From assembly GCF_000019965.1 (NCBI RefSeq), contig NC_010571.1, positions 4,101,001 through 4,165,000 on the forward strand: 64,000 bases of DNA. The letters run 5' to 3'. This document shows, piece by piece, positions 34,209-43,728 of this stretch. The stretch is from Opitutus terrae PB90-1 (lineage in GTDB: Bacteria; Verrucomicrobiota; Verrucomicrobiia; Opitutales; Opitutaceae). The position numbers were made by a program, and so were the translations under genes. The stretch's first letter is position 1; every line of letters begins with the position of its first letter. The notes under the pieces were generated by a model. The model ran no database searches. It saw only the letters and a list, made by a program, of their open reading frames with translations, and had not been told where the DNA came from.

Positions 34209-35690
34209 CTACAGCGCCGCTTCGAGCCGCTCGGTGATGGTTTTGAGGATCTGGATGCGCGCGAACTTCTTGTCGTTGCCTGCCACCAGCGTCCACGGAG
34301 CGTACTCCGTGCTGCAGTTGGCGATCATGTCGTTCACCGCGATCTTGTAGTCGTCCCACTTCTCGCGGTTCCGCCAGTCCTCGTCCGTGATCTTGTGCCG
34401 CTTGTAGGCGACCGTCTGCCGCTCGTGGAAACGGCGCAGCTGCTCCTGCGGGCTCAGGTGAATCCAGAATTTGTTGAGCAGCATGCCGTGGTCCGTGAGC
34501 TGTTCCTCGAACGCGTTGATTTCCTGATACGCGCGTCCCCATTCGGCGGGGGAGGCAAATCCCTCGACGCGTTCCACGAGTACGCGGCCATACCAGGAGC
34601 GGTCGAAAAGCGTCGTGAAGCCCGCCCCCGGCAGCTGGCGCCAAAAACGCCAGAGATAGTGGTGCGCGCGCTCCTCGTCGTTCGGCGCGGCGATGCCGAC
34701 GACGCGGTAGAGGCGGGGATCCATCGCCTGCGTGACGCGTCGGATCGCGCTGCCCTTGCCGGCGGCGTCCCAGCCTTCGAACAGCAGCACCGAGGAGATG
34801 CCCTGGCGCTGCGCAGCCCAGGCGAGCCGGCCAAGCTTCGCCTGCTGCGCATCGAGGAGGGCTTCGTAATCGGGACGGGAGAGCTTCTGCTTCAGGTCGA
34901 CGCGATCGAGCACCGACACGACGTGGGCGCGCCGGCTGGCCAACCCGGTCGCAGGTTTTTCGGCCGTGGACTTCGCCGCCGTGGCGGGTGCGGGTTGCGC
35001 GAGCCGCGCGCGGAGCGACTTCAGCAGGATCTCGCCGGCCGTGAGCTCACGGTAACGCCGGTCGGTCGCTTCGATGAGATGCCACGGCGCCGCGCCCGTG
35101 TTGGTCTGGCGCAGCGCACGTTCGGAGACCTCGGCGAATTCCTCGAAGTGTTTGAAGTGCTTCCAATCGTCCGGACCGAGCCGGCCGGCCTTCTCGAGTT
35201 TCTTCAAGCGTTTCTTCTGTTCGCGCTTCGACAGATGCAGCCAAAATTTTACGAACAGCGCGCCGTCGTCCGCGAGCATCTGCTCGAAGGCGACGATGTG
35301 CTCGAGTTCGGTGTCGAACGCGCTCCGCTTCAGTTTGCGCAGCGCGCGCCGCACGATCGGCTCCGTGTACCAGGAGCCGAAGAGAATGCCGATCCGGCCC
35401 CGGGCGGGCAGGGTGCGCCAGAACCGCCAGTACCGCGGCCGCTCGCGCTCCTCGTCGGTCGCGCCCCAGAAGGCGTGGGTTTCCACGCCTCGGGGATCGA
35501 GCCATTCGTTCAGCCGCTGCACCAGTTCGCCCTTGCCCGCGCCGTCGGCGCCCGACACGCACACGATCACGGGAAACTTCCGTTCGCGCAGCTCGAGTTG
35601 CGCTTGCAGCAAATTCGCCCGGAGCTTCGGCAACGACGCCTCGTATTCCTTGACCGATAGCGATTGGCCCAATTCAGCGGCTTCGAACAT
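34209..35690 (-). CDS. pap: Polyphosphate:AMP phosphotransferase (two PPK2 domains)
   Basis: A 493-residue enzyme; a usual Pap is about this long. The ATG at MFEAAELGQ is chosen because the family start follows and 66 upstream residues look non-coding. Two PPK2 domains are visible, each with a Walker A and basic lid. Domain 1 has VSGADGAGKGE near 46-55 and GSWYTEPI. Domain 2 has EGWDAAGKGSAIRR near residue 310 and DRSWYGRVLVERVEGF. It makes ADP from AMP using polyphosphate. It is divergent from the GNAT gene. Confidence 0.92.
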   Translation of the reverse strand: MFEAAELGQSLSVKEYEASLPKLRANLLQAQLELRERKFPVIVCVSGADGAGKGELVQRLNEWLDPRGVETHAFWGATDEERERPRYWRFWRTLPARGRIGILFGSWYTEPIVRRALRKLKRSAFDTELEHIVAFEQMLADDGALFVKFWLHLSKREQKKRLKKLEKAGRLGPDDWKHFKHFEEFAEVSERALRQTNTGAAPWHLIEATDRRYRELTAGEILLKSLRARLAQPAPATAAKSTAEKPATGLASRRAHVVSVLDRVDLKQKLSRPDYEALLDAQQAKLGRLAWAAQRQGISSVLLFEGWDAAGKGSAIRRVTQAMDPRLYRVVGIAAPNDEERAHHYLWRFWRQLPGAGFTTLFDRSWYGRVLVERVEGFASPAEWGRAYQEINAFEEQLTDHGMLLNKFWIHLSPQEQLRRFHERQTVAYKRHKITDEDWRNREKWDDYKIAVNDMIANCSTEYAPWTLVAGNDKKFARIQILKTITERLEAAL

Positions 35691-35886
35691 GACAGTCTCC
35701 TTGGATTGAGGTTGGCGCCGCGATGTTCCGGGCGAGGGGGAATGGACGCCGTGGAGCGTGAGGTGAGGATGACAGGCATCGAGGTCGCCGGCCAGATTGA
35801 TATTGCTGGACTGCAGGAATCGACGCGGTGCTGATGCTTCCCGGCGGGAGTCGGGCGTGTTAAGCTGCTCGTTCGAAATCTCCCGC

Positions 35887-36765
35887 ATGATGATCCCGCT
35901 GCCAACGAAGGCCTACTCCCTCGCGCTTGAGCGGCTCCGCACCCTGCCGTTCAACACCAGCTTCGCCGAAGCCGTGCTCACGGGCAGTGCGCGGGGTTTC
36001 GCCTACGCAGACGATCCGGAACGGCCCGCCGCCTTCGTGGTGGGAATCCCAGCAGGGATGACGCTGCTCTTCGGCGAGAGCGGAAACGCGGGCTTCGTTC
36101 GCGCCGTGTACGACTATGTGACCAGCGCCGACGGCGCGCGCCGTCGGATGGAGTTGTTGCAGGCGTGGCCCGACGCTTGGGAGCACCGAATCCGCGATTG
36201 GATGACGGGACGGATCGTGAGTGGGCACGAGGTCGAGGCGGCGAAGCTCACTCCGGCGCAGGCCATGACGGCGCATCCGGGCAAAATCGTGGAATGGGTG
36301 CGGCTGAATTACACGCTCGATGTGGCGCAGTTTCGCTCGCGTCCGCGCAAGCCGCTGCCGGCGATGTGTCGCATCGCGCGCGTCGGTCCGGAAGGGTTTG
36401 ACGTGAAGGGATCGACAGTGCCGCACGAGTTCTGGGACAGCGCCGAGGAGTTTGTCCGGCGTGGGATCGGCTATGCGGTGTGGCGCGACGAGCAAATTGC
36501 CAGCCTGGCGTTTTCCGCCTTCGTGGTGGCGGGGCAGGTGGAGGTTGGAATCGAAACCCGGAGTGGCGATCGCGGACTCGGATTGGCGACCCACGCGTGC
36601 GCCGCGCTGATCGAACACTGCCTCGCCAAGGAGATCGAGCCGCTCTGGTCCTGCCGGCAAGGTAACCGCGGGTCCGAGGCGACGGCGCGGACGTTGGGTT
36701 TTGTCGAGACGCAGCAGATCCCGTATTTCGCGCTGCCGCAATCCACCGCGCCAGCGCAGAAGTAG
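35887..36765 (+). CDS. GNAT-family N-acetyltransferase-like protein
   Basis: About 292 residues from the ATG pair at 35887/35890; earlier in-frame residues lie on the upstream promoter side of pap. The C-terminal half has GNAT character: GYAVWRDEQIASLAFSAFV, EVGIETRSGDRGLGLATHAC (acetyl-CoA pyrophosphate loop) and GNRGSEATARTLGFVE. The N-terminal half is less clear and may be a pseudo-GNAT domain, as in the PF12746-type acetyltransferases. Acceptor is unknown. Confidence 0.8.
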   Translation: MMIPLPTKAYSLALERLRTLPFNTSFAEAVLTGSARGFAYADDPERPAAFVVGIPAGMTLLFGESGNAGFVRAVYDYVTSADGARRRMELLQAWPDAWEHRIRDWMTGRIVSGHEVEAAKLTPAQAMTAHPGKIVEWVRLNYTLDVAQFRSRPRKPLPAMCRIARVGPEGFDVKGSTVPHEFWDSAEEFVRRGIGYAVWRDEQIASLAFSAFVVAGQVEVGIETRSGDRGLGLATHACAALIEHCLAKEIEPLWSCRQGNRGSEATARTLGFVETQQIPYFALPQSTAPAQK

Positions 36766-36960
36766 CGAAAGCGTTTGCGTAGAGCGTCGCGAGCGCGACA
36801 CCACCGATCGGGAACGATGATTGCCGTTCAGCCTGCCGGAGCCTGGCAGGATATTGGAAGGCCCCACCACCGGGCGGGCCGGCCGGTTGGCGAGCATCGA
36901 GGCAAATCTCGGCGGGCCCAGCGGTCCCGGCCTATCTTCAGTCCTTTTTTCGCCTCAACC

Positions 36961-38334
36961 CTAGACCTGATACGTCTGCAGCGGCACGGGGTCGATGACC
37001 TTGGTGCGCGGCAGTTGGGCGGCGAGCGCTTCCGCAAACCAAGCGCGCGCGGGCGGATCGCCGTGAGTCAGCACGATGCTCCGCGCCTCCGTCTGCACGG
37101 CAAACTCCAGCAGCTCCTCGCGATCCGCGTGTCCGCTGAGCTCGAACCGCTCGATGTGCGCCTTGACCTTGGTCTTCAGCGGAATCGACTCGAACACGAA
37201 GTCGTCGCCCGGTCGCGCGGCGAGCAGCTGGCCCCCCGGCGTATCCGGATCGCAGTAGCCGACGAACGCGATCGTGTTGCGTGCATGTCCAAGCAGCCCC
37301 GAAGCCAGGAGGTAGCTCGGTGTCTGCGCCACCATCATGCCGGAGCTGACCACGTAGAGGGAACGCTGCTGCGGGTCTTCGCCCGGGTTGAGCTTCCGCG
37401 GCAGCGGCTTGATCTTCAGATCCTTCACCAACGAGCGGTTGAACTGCAGCGTCTTCGTTTTCCGGGTGATCTCGTCAAAATAGTCGGCGAGGTCCATGCC
37501 GAGCCCGGACGCATAGATCGGGCAGTCGACGAGCCGGCCGAACTTTCGCGCATCGTGCAGGATCGCCAGCACCTCCTGCATGCGCCCGAGTGCGAACACC
37601 GGCAGCAGCAGTGAGCCGCCGCGCTGGATGGCATCGTTGATCGTGGCAATCAGCCGGGCGACCTCGTGCACCCGCTCCTTGCCGACGGGCCGCTCGGTGA
37701 TGCCGCGCGTGGTCTCGGTGACCAGCGTGTCGAAATGACCGGCCGGGAATTTCGCGCCGGTCAGCGTCCGCTGGTTGTCGAACAGCACGTCGCCGGTGAA
37801 GAACACGGCGCGGTGCTTGTGGCGGATCTCGATGCCCGCGGCGCCGGCGACGTGGCCCGCGTGATGGAAGGTGATCTCGATTTCGTCCCGCGCACCGCGA
37901 AATTTTTTCACATGACCGGGCGCCAGGCCGGTGAACCGGCCGACACAGCGCTCGATCTCCTCGTGCGTGAAGAGCGGGTAGTCGGGGATGTTCTCCGTTT
38001 CGCGCTGCCGCATCATCACGTTCGCGGAATTGTGCAGCATCCGCTCGATCAGCATGCGGCTTGCTGCGGTCATCAGCACCGGCGTGTTCGGATGCTCGCG
38101 CATCACGACCGGCAGGCTGCCGATGTGATCGAGGTGGCAGTGCGTAATCAGAATCAGATCCAGCGGTGTGCCGCGCAGGAGCGTCAGATCCGGCGTCGCG
38201 GCCCGGCCGACCTTCTTCGGGTGGAGTCCGCAGTCCACCAGCACCCGCAGATCGCCAAACTGCACCAGCAACGAATTGGCACCGATGCCGCCATCCCGAT
38301 TCAGATCAATGAGCTTCATGTCGTGCGCCGACAC
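36961..38334 (-). CDS. Beta-CASP metallo-beta-lactamase-fold ribonuclease-like protein
   Basis: A 457-residue enzyme. The zinc site HCHLDH is at residues 65-70, followed by FHHAGHVAGAAGIEI, TGDVLFDN and TLVTETTRG. The beta-CASP insert is present (GGSLLLPVFALGRMQEVLAIL), and SGHADREELLEF and VLTHGD complete the set. Members act as RNA endo/exonucleases in RNA maturation, related to the CPSF-73 group. A start at the second Met (38319) is equally possible. It lies 33 bases after apaG on the same strand. Confidence 0.9.
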   Translation of the reverse strand: MSAHDMKLIDLNRDGGIGANSLLVQFGDLRVLVDCGLHPKKVGRAATPDLTLLRGTPLDLILITHCHLDHIGSLPVVMREHPNTPVLMTAASRMLIERMLHNSANVMMRQRETENIPDYPLFTHEEIERCVGRFTGLAPGHVKKFRGARDEIEITFHHAGHVAGAAGIEIRHKHRAVFFTGDVLFDNQRTLTGAKFPAGHFDTLVTETTRGITERPVGKERVHEVARLIATINDAIQRGGSLLLPVFALGRMQEVLAILHDARKFGRLVDCPIYASGLGMDLADYFDEITRKTKTLQFNRSLVKDLKIKPLPRKLNPGEDPQQRSLYVVSSGMMVAQTPSYLLASGLLGHARNTIAFVGYCDPDTPGGQLLAARPGDDFVFESIPLKTKVKAHIERFELSGHADREELLEFAVQTEARSIVLTHGDPPARAWFAEALAAQLPRTKVIDPVPLQTYQV

Positions 38335-38367
38335 AGAACCAGATTCCGCCGGAGAACGAGCCGATTC

Positions 38368-38754
38368 TCACTCGTGCGGAATCACCATCTCGAACGACGG
38401 CAAAGGCACGTGAATGCGGGCGCCATGCTCGTCGACCCCATGGAAGCAGCCCTGGGCGACAGCATCACAGCCCGTCACGTGATAGCTGTTGTAGGAAAAG
38501 CTTTCCCCCGGTGCGAGCCGCGGCGTTTCGCCGACGATCTTGTCGCCTTCGATCACCAGTTGGCTGCCGTCGGCATGCGTCACCACCCATTTCCGGCCCA
38601 GCAGGGTCACCGTGCGATCGGACTCGTTGCGGATCGTGATGAAGTAGACGAACGCGTGCGGCTTGTCGGCAGGCAGCGAGGGTCCGCCGTGGTGATAGGC
38701 GAGCTTGTCGAGTTGGGCGGTGAGTCCGGGAACTTCGCTGGAGGTGGCGGCCAC
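38368..38754 (-). CDS. apaG: ApaG-family protein
   Basis: A 128-residue protein if GTG 38754 is the start. The ApaG domain is clear: YFITIRNESDRTVTLLGRKWVVTHADGSQ, IVGETPRLAPGESFSYNSY, then QGCFHGVDEHGARIHVPLPSFEM. The length fits the family (about 125). No ATG lies near, and the next ATG upstream (38886-38888 on the other strand's start) would add 45 non-family residues. The exact role is unsettled; it was linked to Co/Mg resistance. It is divergent from purH. Confidence 0.85.
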   Translation of the reverse strand: MAATSSEVPGLTAQLDKLAYHHGGPSLPADKPHAFVYFITIRNESDRTVTLLGRKWVVTHADGSQLVIEGDKIVGETPRLAPGESFSYNSYHVTGCDAVAQGCFHGVDEHGARIHVPLPSFEMVIPHE

Positions 38755-38884
38755 GCCGATTAACAGACGACGGATTGCGCGCGCAGCAAGCGGCGAATTG
38801 GCGGTGCCCAGTTCGTTGCCACCGCGCGGCGGCTGACAATCGGCTTGCTGGACCCTCCGCGGATCCGCAAATACTCGCGCCGCC

Positions 38885-40444
38885 ATGGCCAAACTCGCCC
38901 TCCTCTCGGTCAGCGACAAACGCGGACTCGCCGATTTCGCCGCTGCCCTCGTCAAGCAACACGGTTTCACGCTGCTCTCCACCGGCGGCACCGCGAAACT
39001 GCTGGCGGAAAAAGGGCTGCCGGTCACGGAGGTGAGCCAGCACACGGGTTTCCCGGAAATCATGGAAGGCCGCGTGAAGACGCTGCACCCGAAGATCCAC
39101 GGTGGTTTGCTCTGCCGACGCGACAAAGCCGAGCACCTCGCGCAGGCCGCGCGCAACGAGATCGCGTTGATCGACCTCGTGGTGGTGAACCTGTATCCGT
39201 TTGAGGAGACGGTCGCGAAGCCGCACGTCACGCTCGAGGAGGCGATCGAGAACATCGATATCGGCGGCCCCTCGATGCTGCGCAGCGCCGCCAAGAACCA
39301 CGAGAGCGTCACGGTGGTGTGCGATCCCGCCGATTATGACGCGGTGCTCGCGGCGTTCGCGGCGGAGCCGACCGACCCGGCGCAGCTCGCCGCCCTGCGG
39401 CGCCGGCTGGCGCTCAAGGTTTTTCAGCGCACCGGCAGCTACGACACGGCGATCGCGCGCTATCTCGAGTCGCAGGCCGCCGCTCCGGACATTGATGCGC
39501 TAAGCGGATTTCCGGCGACCTTGGCGCTGTCGTGGAAGAAGGCGCAGGCGCTGCGCTACGGTGAAAACCCGCACCAGAAGGCGGCGCTCTACGGCACGTT
39601 CCACGAGCATTTCCAGCAGCTCCAGGGAAAGGAACTCAGCTATAACAACATCCTGGATATTACCTCGGCCACCTACCTGATCGGTGAGTTCGAGCGGCCG
39701 ACCGTCGCGATCTTGAAGCACACGAATCCCTGCGGCGTCGCGAGCGCCGACACGCTCGAAGCCGCCTGGGAGCAGGCCTACGCGACCGACCGGCAGGCGC
39801 CGTTCGGGGGAATCATCATTGTCAACCAGACGCTGGGCGGAGGGCTCGCGAAGATGATCGCGGAAATCTTCACCGAGGTGATCATCGCCCCGCGGTTCAG
39901 CGACGAAGCGCTGGCCATCCTGGGCAAGAAAAAGAATCTACGGCTGATGATCGCCAAGGGTGGGATTGGCGCTGATGCGCTGCAGGAAATCCGCGCGGTG
40001 GTCGGTGGCGTGCTCGTGCAGGATCGCGACCGCACGTTGGGCGACGTAGCGAACTTCAAGGTCGTGACCAAGCGCCAGCCGACCGAGGAGGAGTGGGCTT
40101 CGATGCTTTTCGGCTGGAAGATTGGCAAGCACGTGAAGTCGAATTCCATCGTTTACTGCCGGGGCGAGCGGACGCTCGGGATTGGCGCCGGGCAGATGGC
40201 GCGCGTCGATAGCTCGCGCATCGCGGTGTGGAAGGCCGGGGAGGCGGGGCTCGACCTCAAGGGATCGGTCGTGGCGAGCGAGGCGTTGTTCCCCTTTGCC
40301 GACGGGCTGATCGCCGCGGCCGATGCGGGCGCGACCGCGGCCATCCAGCCGGGCGGATCCGTACGCGATGCCGAGGTGATCGCGGCGGCGGACGCCCGGG
40401 GAATGACGATGGTGTTTACGGGAATCCGGCACTTCAAACACTAG
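38885..40444 (+). CDS. purH: Bifunctional AICAR transformylase / IMP cyclohydrolase
   Basis: A 519-residue enzyme for the last two steps of IMP synthesis. The N-terminal cyclohydrolase part has [42 protein letters not shown], and [17 protein letters not shown]. The transformylase part has [31 protein letters not shown] and SDGLI-like [13 protein letters not shown] with IQPGGSVRD near the end. Length is right for the family. It appears monocistronic, with the M48 gene 45 bases later. Confidence 0.96.
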   Translation: MAKLALLSVSDKRGLADFAAALVKQHGFTLLSTGGTAKLLAEKGLPVTEVSQHTGFPEIMEGRVKTLHPKIHGGLLCRRDKAEHLAQAARNEIALIDLVVVNLYPFEETVAKPHVTLEEAIENIDIGGPSMLRSAAKNHESVTVVCDPADYDAVLAAFAAEPTDPAQLAALRRRLALKVFQRTGSYDTAIARYLESQAAAPDIDALSGFPATLALSWKKAQALRYGENPHQKAALYGTFHEHFQQLQGKELSYNNILDITSATYLIGEFERPTVAILKHTNPCGVASADTLEAAWEQAYATDRQAPFGGIIIVNQTLGGGLAKMIAEIFTEVIIAPRFSDEALAILGKKKNLRLMIAKGGIGADALQEIRAVVGGVLVQDRDRTLGDVANFKVVTKRQPTEEEWASMLFGWKIGKHVKSNSIVYCRGERTLGIGAGQMARVDSSRIAVWKAGEAGLDLKGSVVASEALFPFADGLIAAADAGATAAIQPGGSVRDAEVIAAADARGMTMVFTGIRHFKH

Positions 40445-40489
40445 CTCGGGCACTTGCGCATCCGTCGCGCGGTGGCTAAAAGTGGCGGC

Positions 40490-41269
40490 ATGACTCGCAA
40501 GCTTGCCGCGATCCTGGCCGCCTGTGCGTTGCTGGCCGGGTGCTACACCGTTCCGGAAACCGGCCGCCAAGCCATCATCCTGCCGATCTTCGACGACGTG
40601 CAGATGGGTGCGCAGGCGTTTGCCGACATTCGCGCCAAGGAGAAGATCTCCACCGATCCGGCCGCCAACGCGCGCATCCAGCGGATCGGTCGGCGGATCG
40701 CCCAGGCGGTCGGGGACCGGATGCCGAATGCGCAATGGGAATTCGTCGTGTTCGACGCGCCGCAGACCGTCAATGCGTTCGCGCTTCCGGGGGGCAAGGT
40801 CGGCGTGTATACCGGACTCATCGATCTCGCGAGCAACGACGACGAGATCGCGTTTGTAATGGGGCACGAGATTGCACACGTGACGAGCCGGCATGGCGCC
40901 CAGCGATCGACGGCGGCGATTGGCGCGGCCGCAGGCGGGATCCTGCTGGATGCGGCGACGCGCGACAAACAGAACCACGACCTGATGCTGGCGCTGTATG
41001 GCGTTGGCGCCGCGGGGGCGACGCTGGCGTATTCGCGTTCGCATGAGAGCGAGGCCGATTTCATCGGGCTGCGCTTCGTCGCGTATGCCGGCTACGATCC
41101 GCGGGCGGCGGTGACGTTCTGGCAGAAAATGGCGGCGAAGGAAAAGAGCGGCCGCGTGCCGGAGCTGCTTTCCACGCATCCGTCGGACGAGCGCCGGATC
41201 GCCGCGCTGCAGGCGGAAATGCCCAACGTGCTGCCGATCTACGAGGCGAACAAGGGACGGTTCCAATGA
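40490..41269 (+). CDS. M48-family metalloprotease lipoprotein
   Basis: A 259-residue protein. The ATG is chosen for the lipoprotein signal peptide (MTRKLAAILAACALLAGC). The zinc motif HEIAH lies at residues 126-130 with the third ligand in ESEADFIGL. The block VNAFALPGGKVGVYTGLI is typical of the LoiP/BepA-like periplasmic M48 proteases. It likely handles outer-membrane proteins. STHPSDERRIAAL near the C-terminus is also family-typical. Confidence 0.92.
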   Translation: MTRKLAAILAACALLAGCYTVPETGRQAIILPIFDDVQMGAQAFADIRAKEKISTDPAANARIQRIGRRIAQAVGDRMPNAQWEFVVFDAPQTVNAFALPGGKVGVYTGLIDLASNDDEIAFVMGHEIAHVTSRHGAQRSTAAIGAAAGGILLDAATRDKQNHDLMLALYGVGAAGATLAYSRSHESEADFIGLRFVAYAGYDPRAAVTFWQKMAAKEKSGRVPELLSTHPSDERRIAALQAEMPNVLPIYEANKGRFQ

Positions 41270-41278
41270 ACCCGAGGT

Positions 41279-41347
41279 GTAGGGCTGCCGTTCACCGGCA
41301 GCCGCCTGGCTTTGATGCTCCCGGCCGGCGGCAAGCGCCGGCCCTAC
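41279..41347. repeat. Class C palindromic repeat
   Basis: Ends gtagggc and gccctac, with inner hairpins ctgccgttcaccggcag and ccggcggcaagcgccgg. It is related to 33120-33171. It starts 10 bases after the M48 protease stop and probably helps end its transcript. Confidence 0.8.
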
Positions 41348-41462
41348 ATCACAACTGAGACAGTCCGGAGCTCGGCGCCCCACGTCTCGAGAGGGTAGAA
41401 CGGAGAGCGGACGCCGCGTTTTCCGGTTGGCGCAGGTGCGGATTTTGCGCCACGGTGACTGC

Positions 41463-42836
41463 ATGTTTGATCCTGTCGAAAAGCTGAAGCAATTCATCCG
41501 CCATCAGAGCATTTCCGCCGATTCCAAATACAAGGACGGCATGCAGGGCGCGCAGAGGTTTGTCAGCGAACTCCTGGGTTCGCTCGGTTTCAAGGTGGAG
41601 GTGGTCAAGACCGACCTGCACCCGATCATCTTCGCCCAGCGCGGCAGCGATCCCTCCTGGCCGCATGTGGTGATCTATGGCCACTACGACGTGCAGCCGG
41701 CGGATCCGCTCGAGCTGTGGAAGACCCCGGCCTTCGAGCCGACGATCATTGGCCACCGGATCTACGGCCGCGGCGCCGCCGACAACAAGGGACCGTTGAT
41801 GGCGAACATCGCCGCCGTCGCCGAGTTGATCGAAGCCAACCCGCAACTGCCGCTGCGGATCTCGTTCCTGATCGAAGGCGAAGAGGAAATGGGCAGCCCG
41901 AGCTTCCCGAAGTTTCTCGAGACGCATCGCGAACAGCTGCAGGCGGCCGATTTTGTTTACCTGTCAGATACGGCGCTGCCGCGGCCGGACCAGGTGGTGA
42001 TCACCTGCGGACTGCGCGGGCTGACGCTGTTCGACCTGATCGTGGAAACCGCCAAGGGCGACCTGCATTCGGGTCTGCACGGCGGCGTGTTGCACAATCC
42101 GATTCAGGCGCTCGCCGAGATCATCGCCACGCTCCACCTGCCGGATGGCCGGGTGAACGTGCCCGGTTTTTACGACGAGGTGCTCGACGTGCACCCGTGG
42201 GAGCGCGACGAGTTGAAGAAGCTCGGCGTCGACGAAAAAGCTTACAAGGACTTCCTTGGCATCGAGGCGTTCTACACGCCGCCAGGGTTCTCGCCCGCCG
42301 AGGCGCTGCGGTTCCAGCCGACGCTCGAGTTCAACGGCATTGGTGGCGGCTACCAGGGTGAGGGGACGAAGACGGTGATTCCGAGCAAGGCGTTCGCCAA
42401 GATCAGTTGCCGGCTGGTGCCGAACCAGGAGCCGGACAAGATCAAGAAACTCGTGATCGACACGATCAAGGCGCGCGCGCCGAAGGACGTGCGACTTTCC
42501 TTCGTCGATCAGCACAAGGGCGATCCTTACGTCGTGGTACCGCCGGATCGCAGCAACACGCCGAAAGACCAGTCGCCGGTGCTCGCGCAGGCGTTTCGCG
42601 CGACCGAAGTCGCCGTGAAAGAAGTCTGGGGCAAGCCGCCGGTGTATTTGCGCGAAGGCGGGAGCGTGCCGATCATCGCCGACATCAAGCGGGTGACCGG
42701 GCTCGACTCGATCATGCTCGGACTCTTCCTGCCGGAGGACAATCTGCACGCTCCGAACGAAGGCTTCGATCTGGGCGTGATGAAGCGTGGCACCGAAACC
42801 ACCAAGCGTATCCTCGCGGCGGTGGCCAAAGGGTAG
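41463..42836 (+). CDS. M20-family dipeptidase/metallopeptidase
   Basis: A 457-residue enzyme; the ATG at MFDPVEKLK fits the family start. Zinc ligands sit in VIYGHYDVQPADP, GRGAADNKGP, and LIEGEEEMGSPSF. Later blocks are GDLHSGLHGG (dimerisation/lid region) and LREGGSVPIIADI. The subfamily is the M20 dipeptidase type with a Gly-rich loop (FNGIGGGYQGEGTKTVIPSKA). It cleaves small peptides. The stop codon lies in a gggtagg context, like other genes bordered by repeats here. Confidence 0.92.
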   Translation: MFDPVEKLKQFIRHQSISADSKYKDGMQGAQRFVSELLGSLGFKVEVVKTDLHPIIFAQRGSDPSWPHVVIYGHYDVQPADPLELWKTPAFEPTIIGHRIYGRGAADNKGPLMANIAAVAELIEANPQLPLRISFLIEGEEEMGSPSFPKFLETHREQLQAADFVYLSDTALPRPDQVVITCGLRGLTLFDLIVETAKGDLHSGLHGGVLHNPIQALAEIIATLHLPDGRVNVPGFYDEVLDVHPWERDELKKLGVDEKAYKDFLGIEAFYTPPGFSPAEALRFQPTLEFNGIGGGYQGEGTKTVIPSKAFAKISCRLVPNQEPDKIKKLVIDTIKARAPKDVRLSFVDQHKGDPYVVVPPDRSNTPKDQSPVLAQAFRATEVAVKEVWGKPPVYLREGGSVPIIADIKRVTGLDSIMLGLFLPEDNLHAPNEGFDLGVMKRGTETTKRILAAVAKG

Positions 42837-42928
42837 GCGGTTGGGCAGGGCGGCCGCGGCGGTTTGATCGTGGTCGAGGTTGGGCCACTTCGTGACCGCC
42901 GCGCCTGCGTCGCCCGTTTCGGCGCGCG

Positions 42929-43007
42929 GTAGGGCAGGATCTCCTGATCCCGCCGGGGCTTGGTCGCGGCGATCGCTGAACGGCGGGGGCGGGAGACTCC
43001 GCCCTAC
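42929..43007. repeat. Class D palindromic repeat
   Basis: Begins gtagggcaggatctcctgat and ends gggcgggagactccgccctac. Complementary ends (gtagggc/gccctac) are shared with class C, but the middle differs. It lies between the convergent M20 and Pal genes. Confidence 0.75.
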
Positions 43008-43014
43008 AAAGCAA

Positions 43015-43042
43015 CAAAAAAGCCCCGGGGGAACCGGGGCTT
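43015..43042 (-). terminator. Intrinsic terminator for pal
   Basis: On the minus strand, a stem of about eight base pairs (agccccgg with ccggggct) is followed by six T residues. It lies 30 bases after the Pal stop codon. Confidence 0.85.
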
Positions 43043-43070
43043 GAAACGAGAGCGTGGAAGGGGAATCCGC

Positions 43071-43664
43071 TTACATCCCAGGCTGCGCAAGCGCCGCACC
43101 CGCGGCGCCGGGGGCTTTCAGGATGACGATGTCGACGCGGCGGTCCTTGGCCATCGCGGCGTCGTCGCCATTCTGGGCGGCGTCCAGGCTGCCCTTCGAA
43201 AGCGTTTCGATCCGCTCTGCGGGCGCCAGCGAACTGAGATAGCGCTTGGCCGCATTCGCGCGACGGTCGCCGAGGCCGAGGTTGTATTCGGCCGTGCCGC
43301 GCCAGTCGCAGTGACCTTCGAGCAGGATCCGCTGCTCGGGGTGCTGCTTCATATAATCCGCGGCCTTTTGCAGCTTAGCACGCTCGGCCTGCTTGATGTC
43401 CGACTTGTCGAAATCGAAGTAAACCGGCTCGAACATCCCGCGAATGCTGTTCGCGTCCTCGATGATGTTCGGATCACGCTGTTCCAAACCCGCCGCGGAC
43501 GCATCCACCGGGGCGTTCACATCCAAGGGATTGACCGTGCCGCCAGCCGTGGGGCCGAGCACGGTGGCGCTGGGATCGGGGCGCTTCGGCTTTTTCGAGC
43601 AGCCCGCGAAGAGGACCGCGGCGCCAACTGCCAGGACGCAAAGTTTCTTGAGAGAGATATTCAT
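43071..43664 (-). CDS. pal: Peptidoglycan-associated lipoprotein (Pal/OmpA-like)
   Basis: A 197-residue outer-membrane lipoprotein. The lipobox LFAGC ends the signal peptide. The OmpA-like domain spans about residues 90-190: VYFDFDKSDIKQAERAKLQKAADYMKQHP, LLEGHCDWRGTAEYNLGLGDRRANAAKRYL, and RVDIVILK. The peptidoglycan-binding pattern (D...R in GDRRANA) is present. No tolB/tolA/tolQR genes neighbour it. It has its own terminator. Confidence 0.92.
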   Translation of the reverse strand: MNISLKKLCVLAVGAAVLFAGCSKKPKRPDPSATVLGPTAGGTVNPLDVNAPVDASAAGLEQRDPNIIEDANSIRGMFEPVYFDFDKSDIKQAERAKLQKAADYMKQHPEQRILLEGHCDWRGTAEYNLGLGDRRANAAKRYLSSLAPAERIETLSKGSLDAAQNGDDAAMAKDRRVDIVILKAPGAAGAALAQPGM

Positions 43665-43728
43665 GGAAAAGCGAGAGCAACTAAGACCTGTCGAGTAATT
43701 GGAGAAACGCCCCGGTGCGGCAAGGCTA

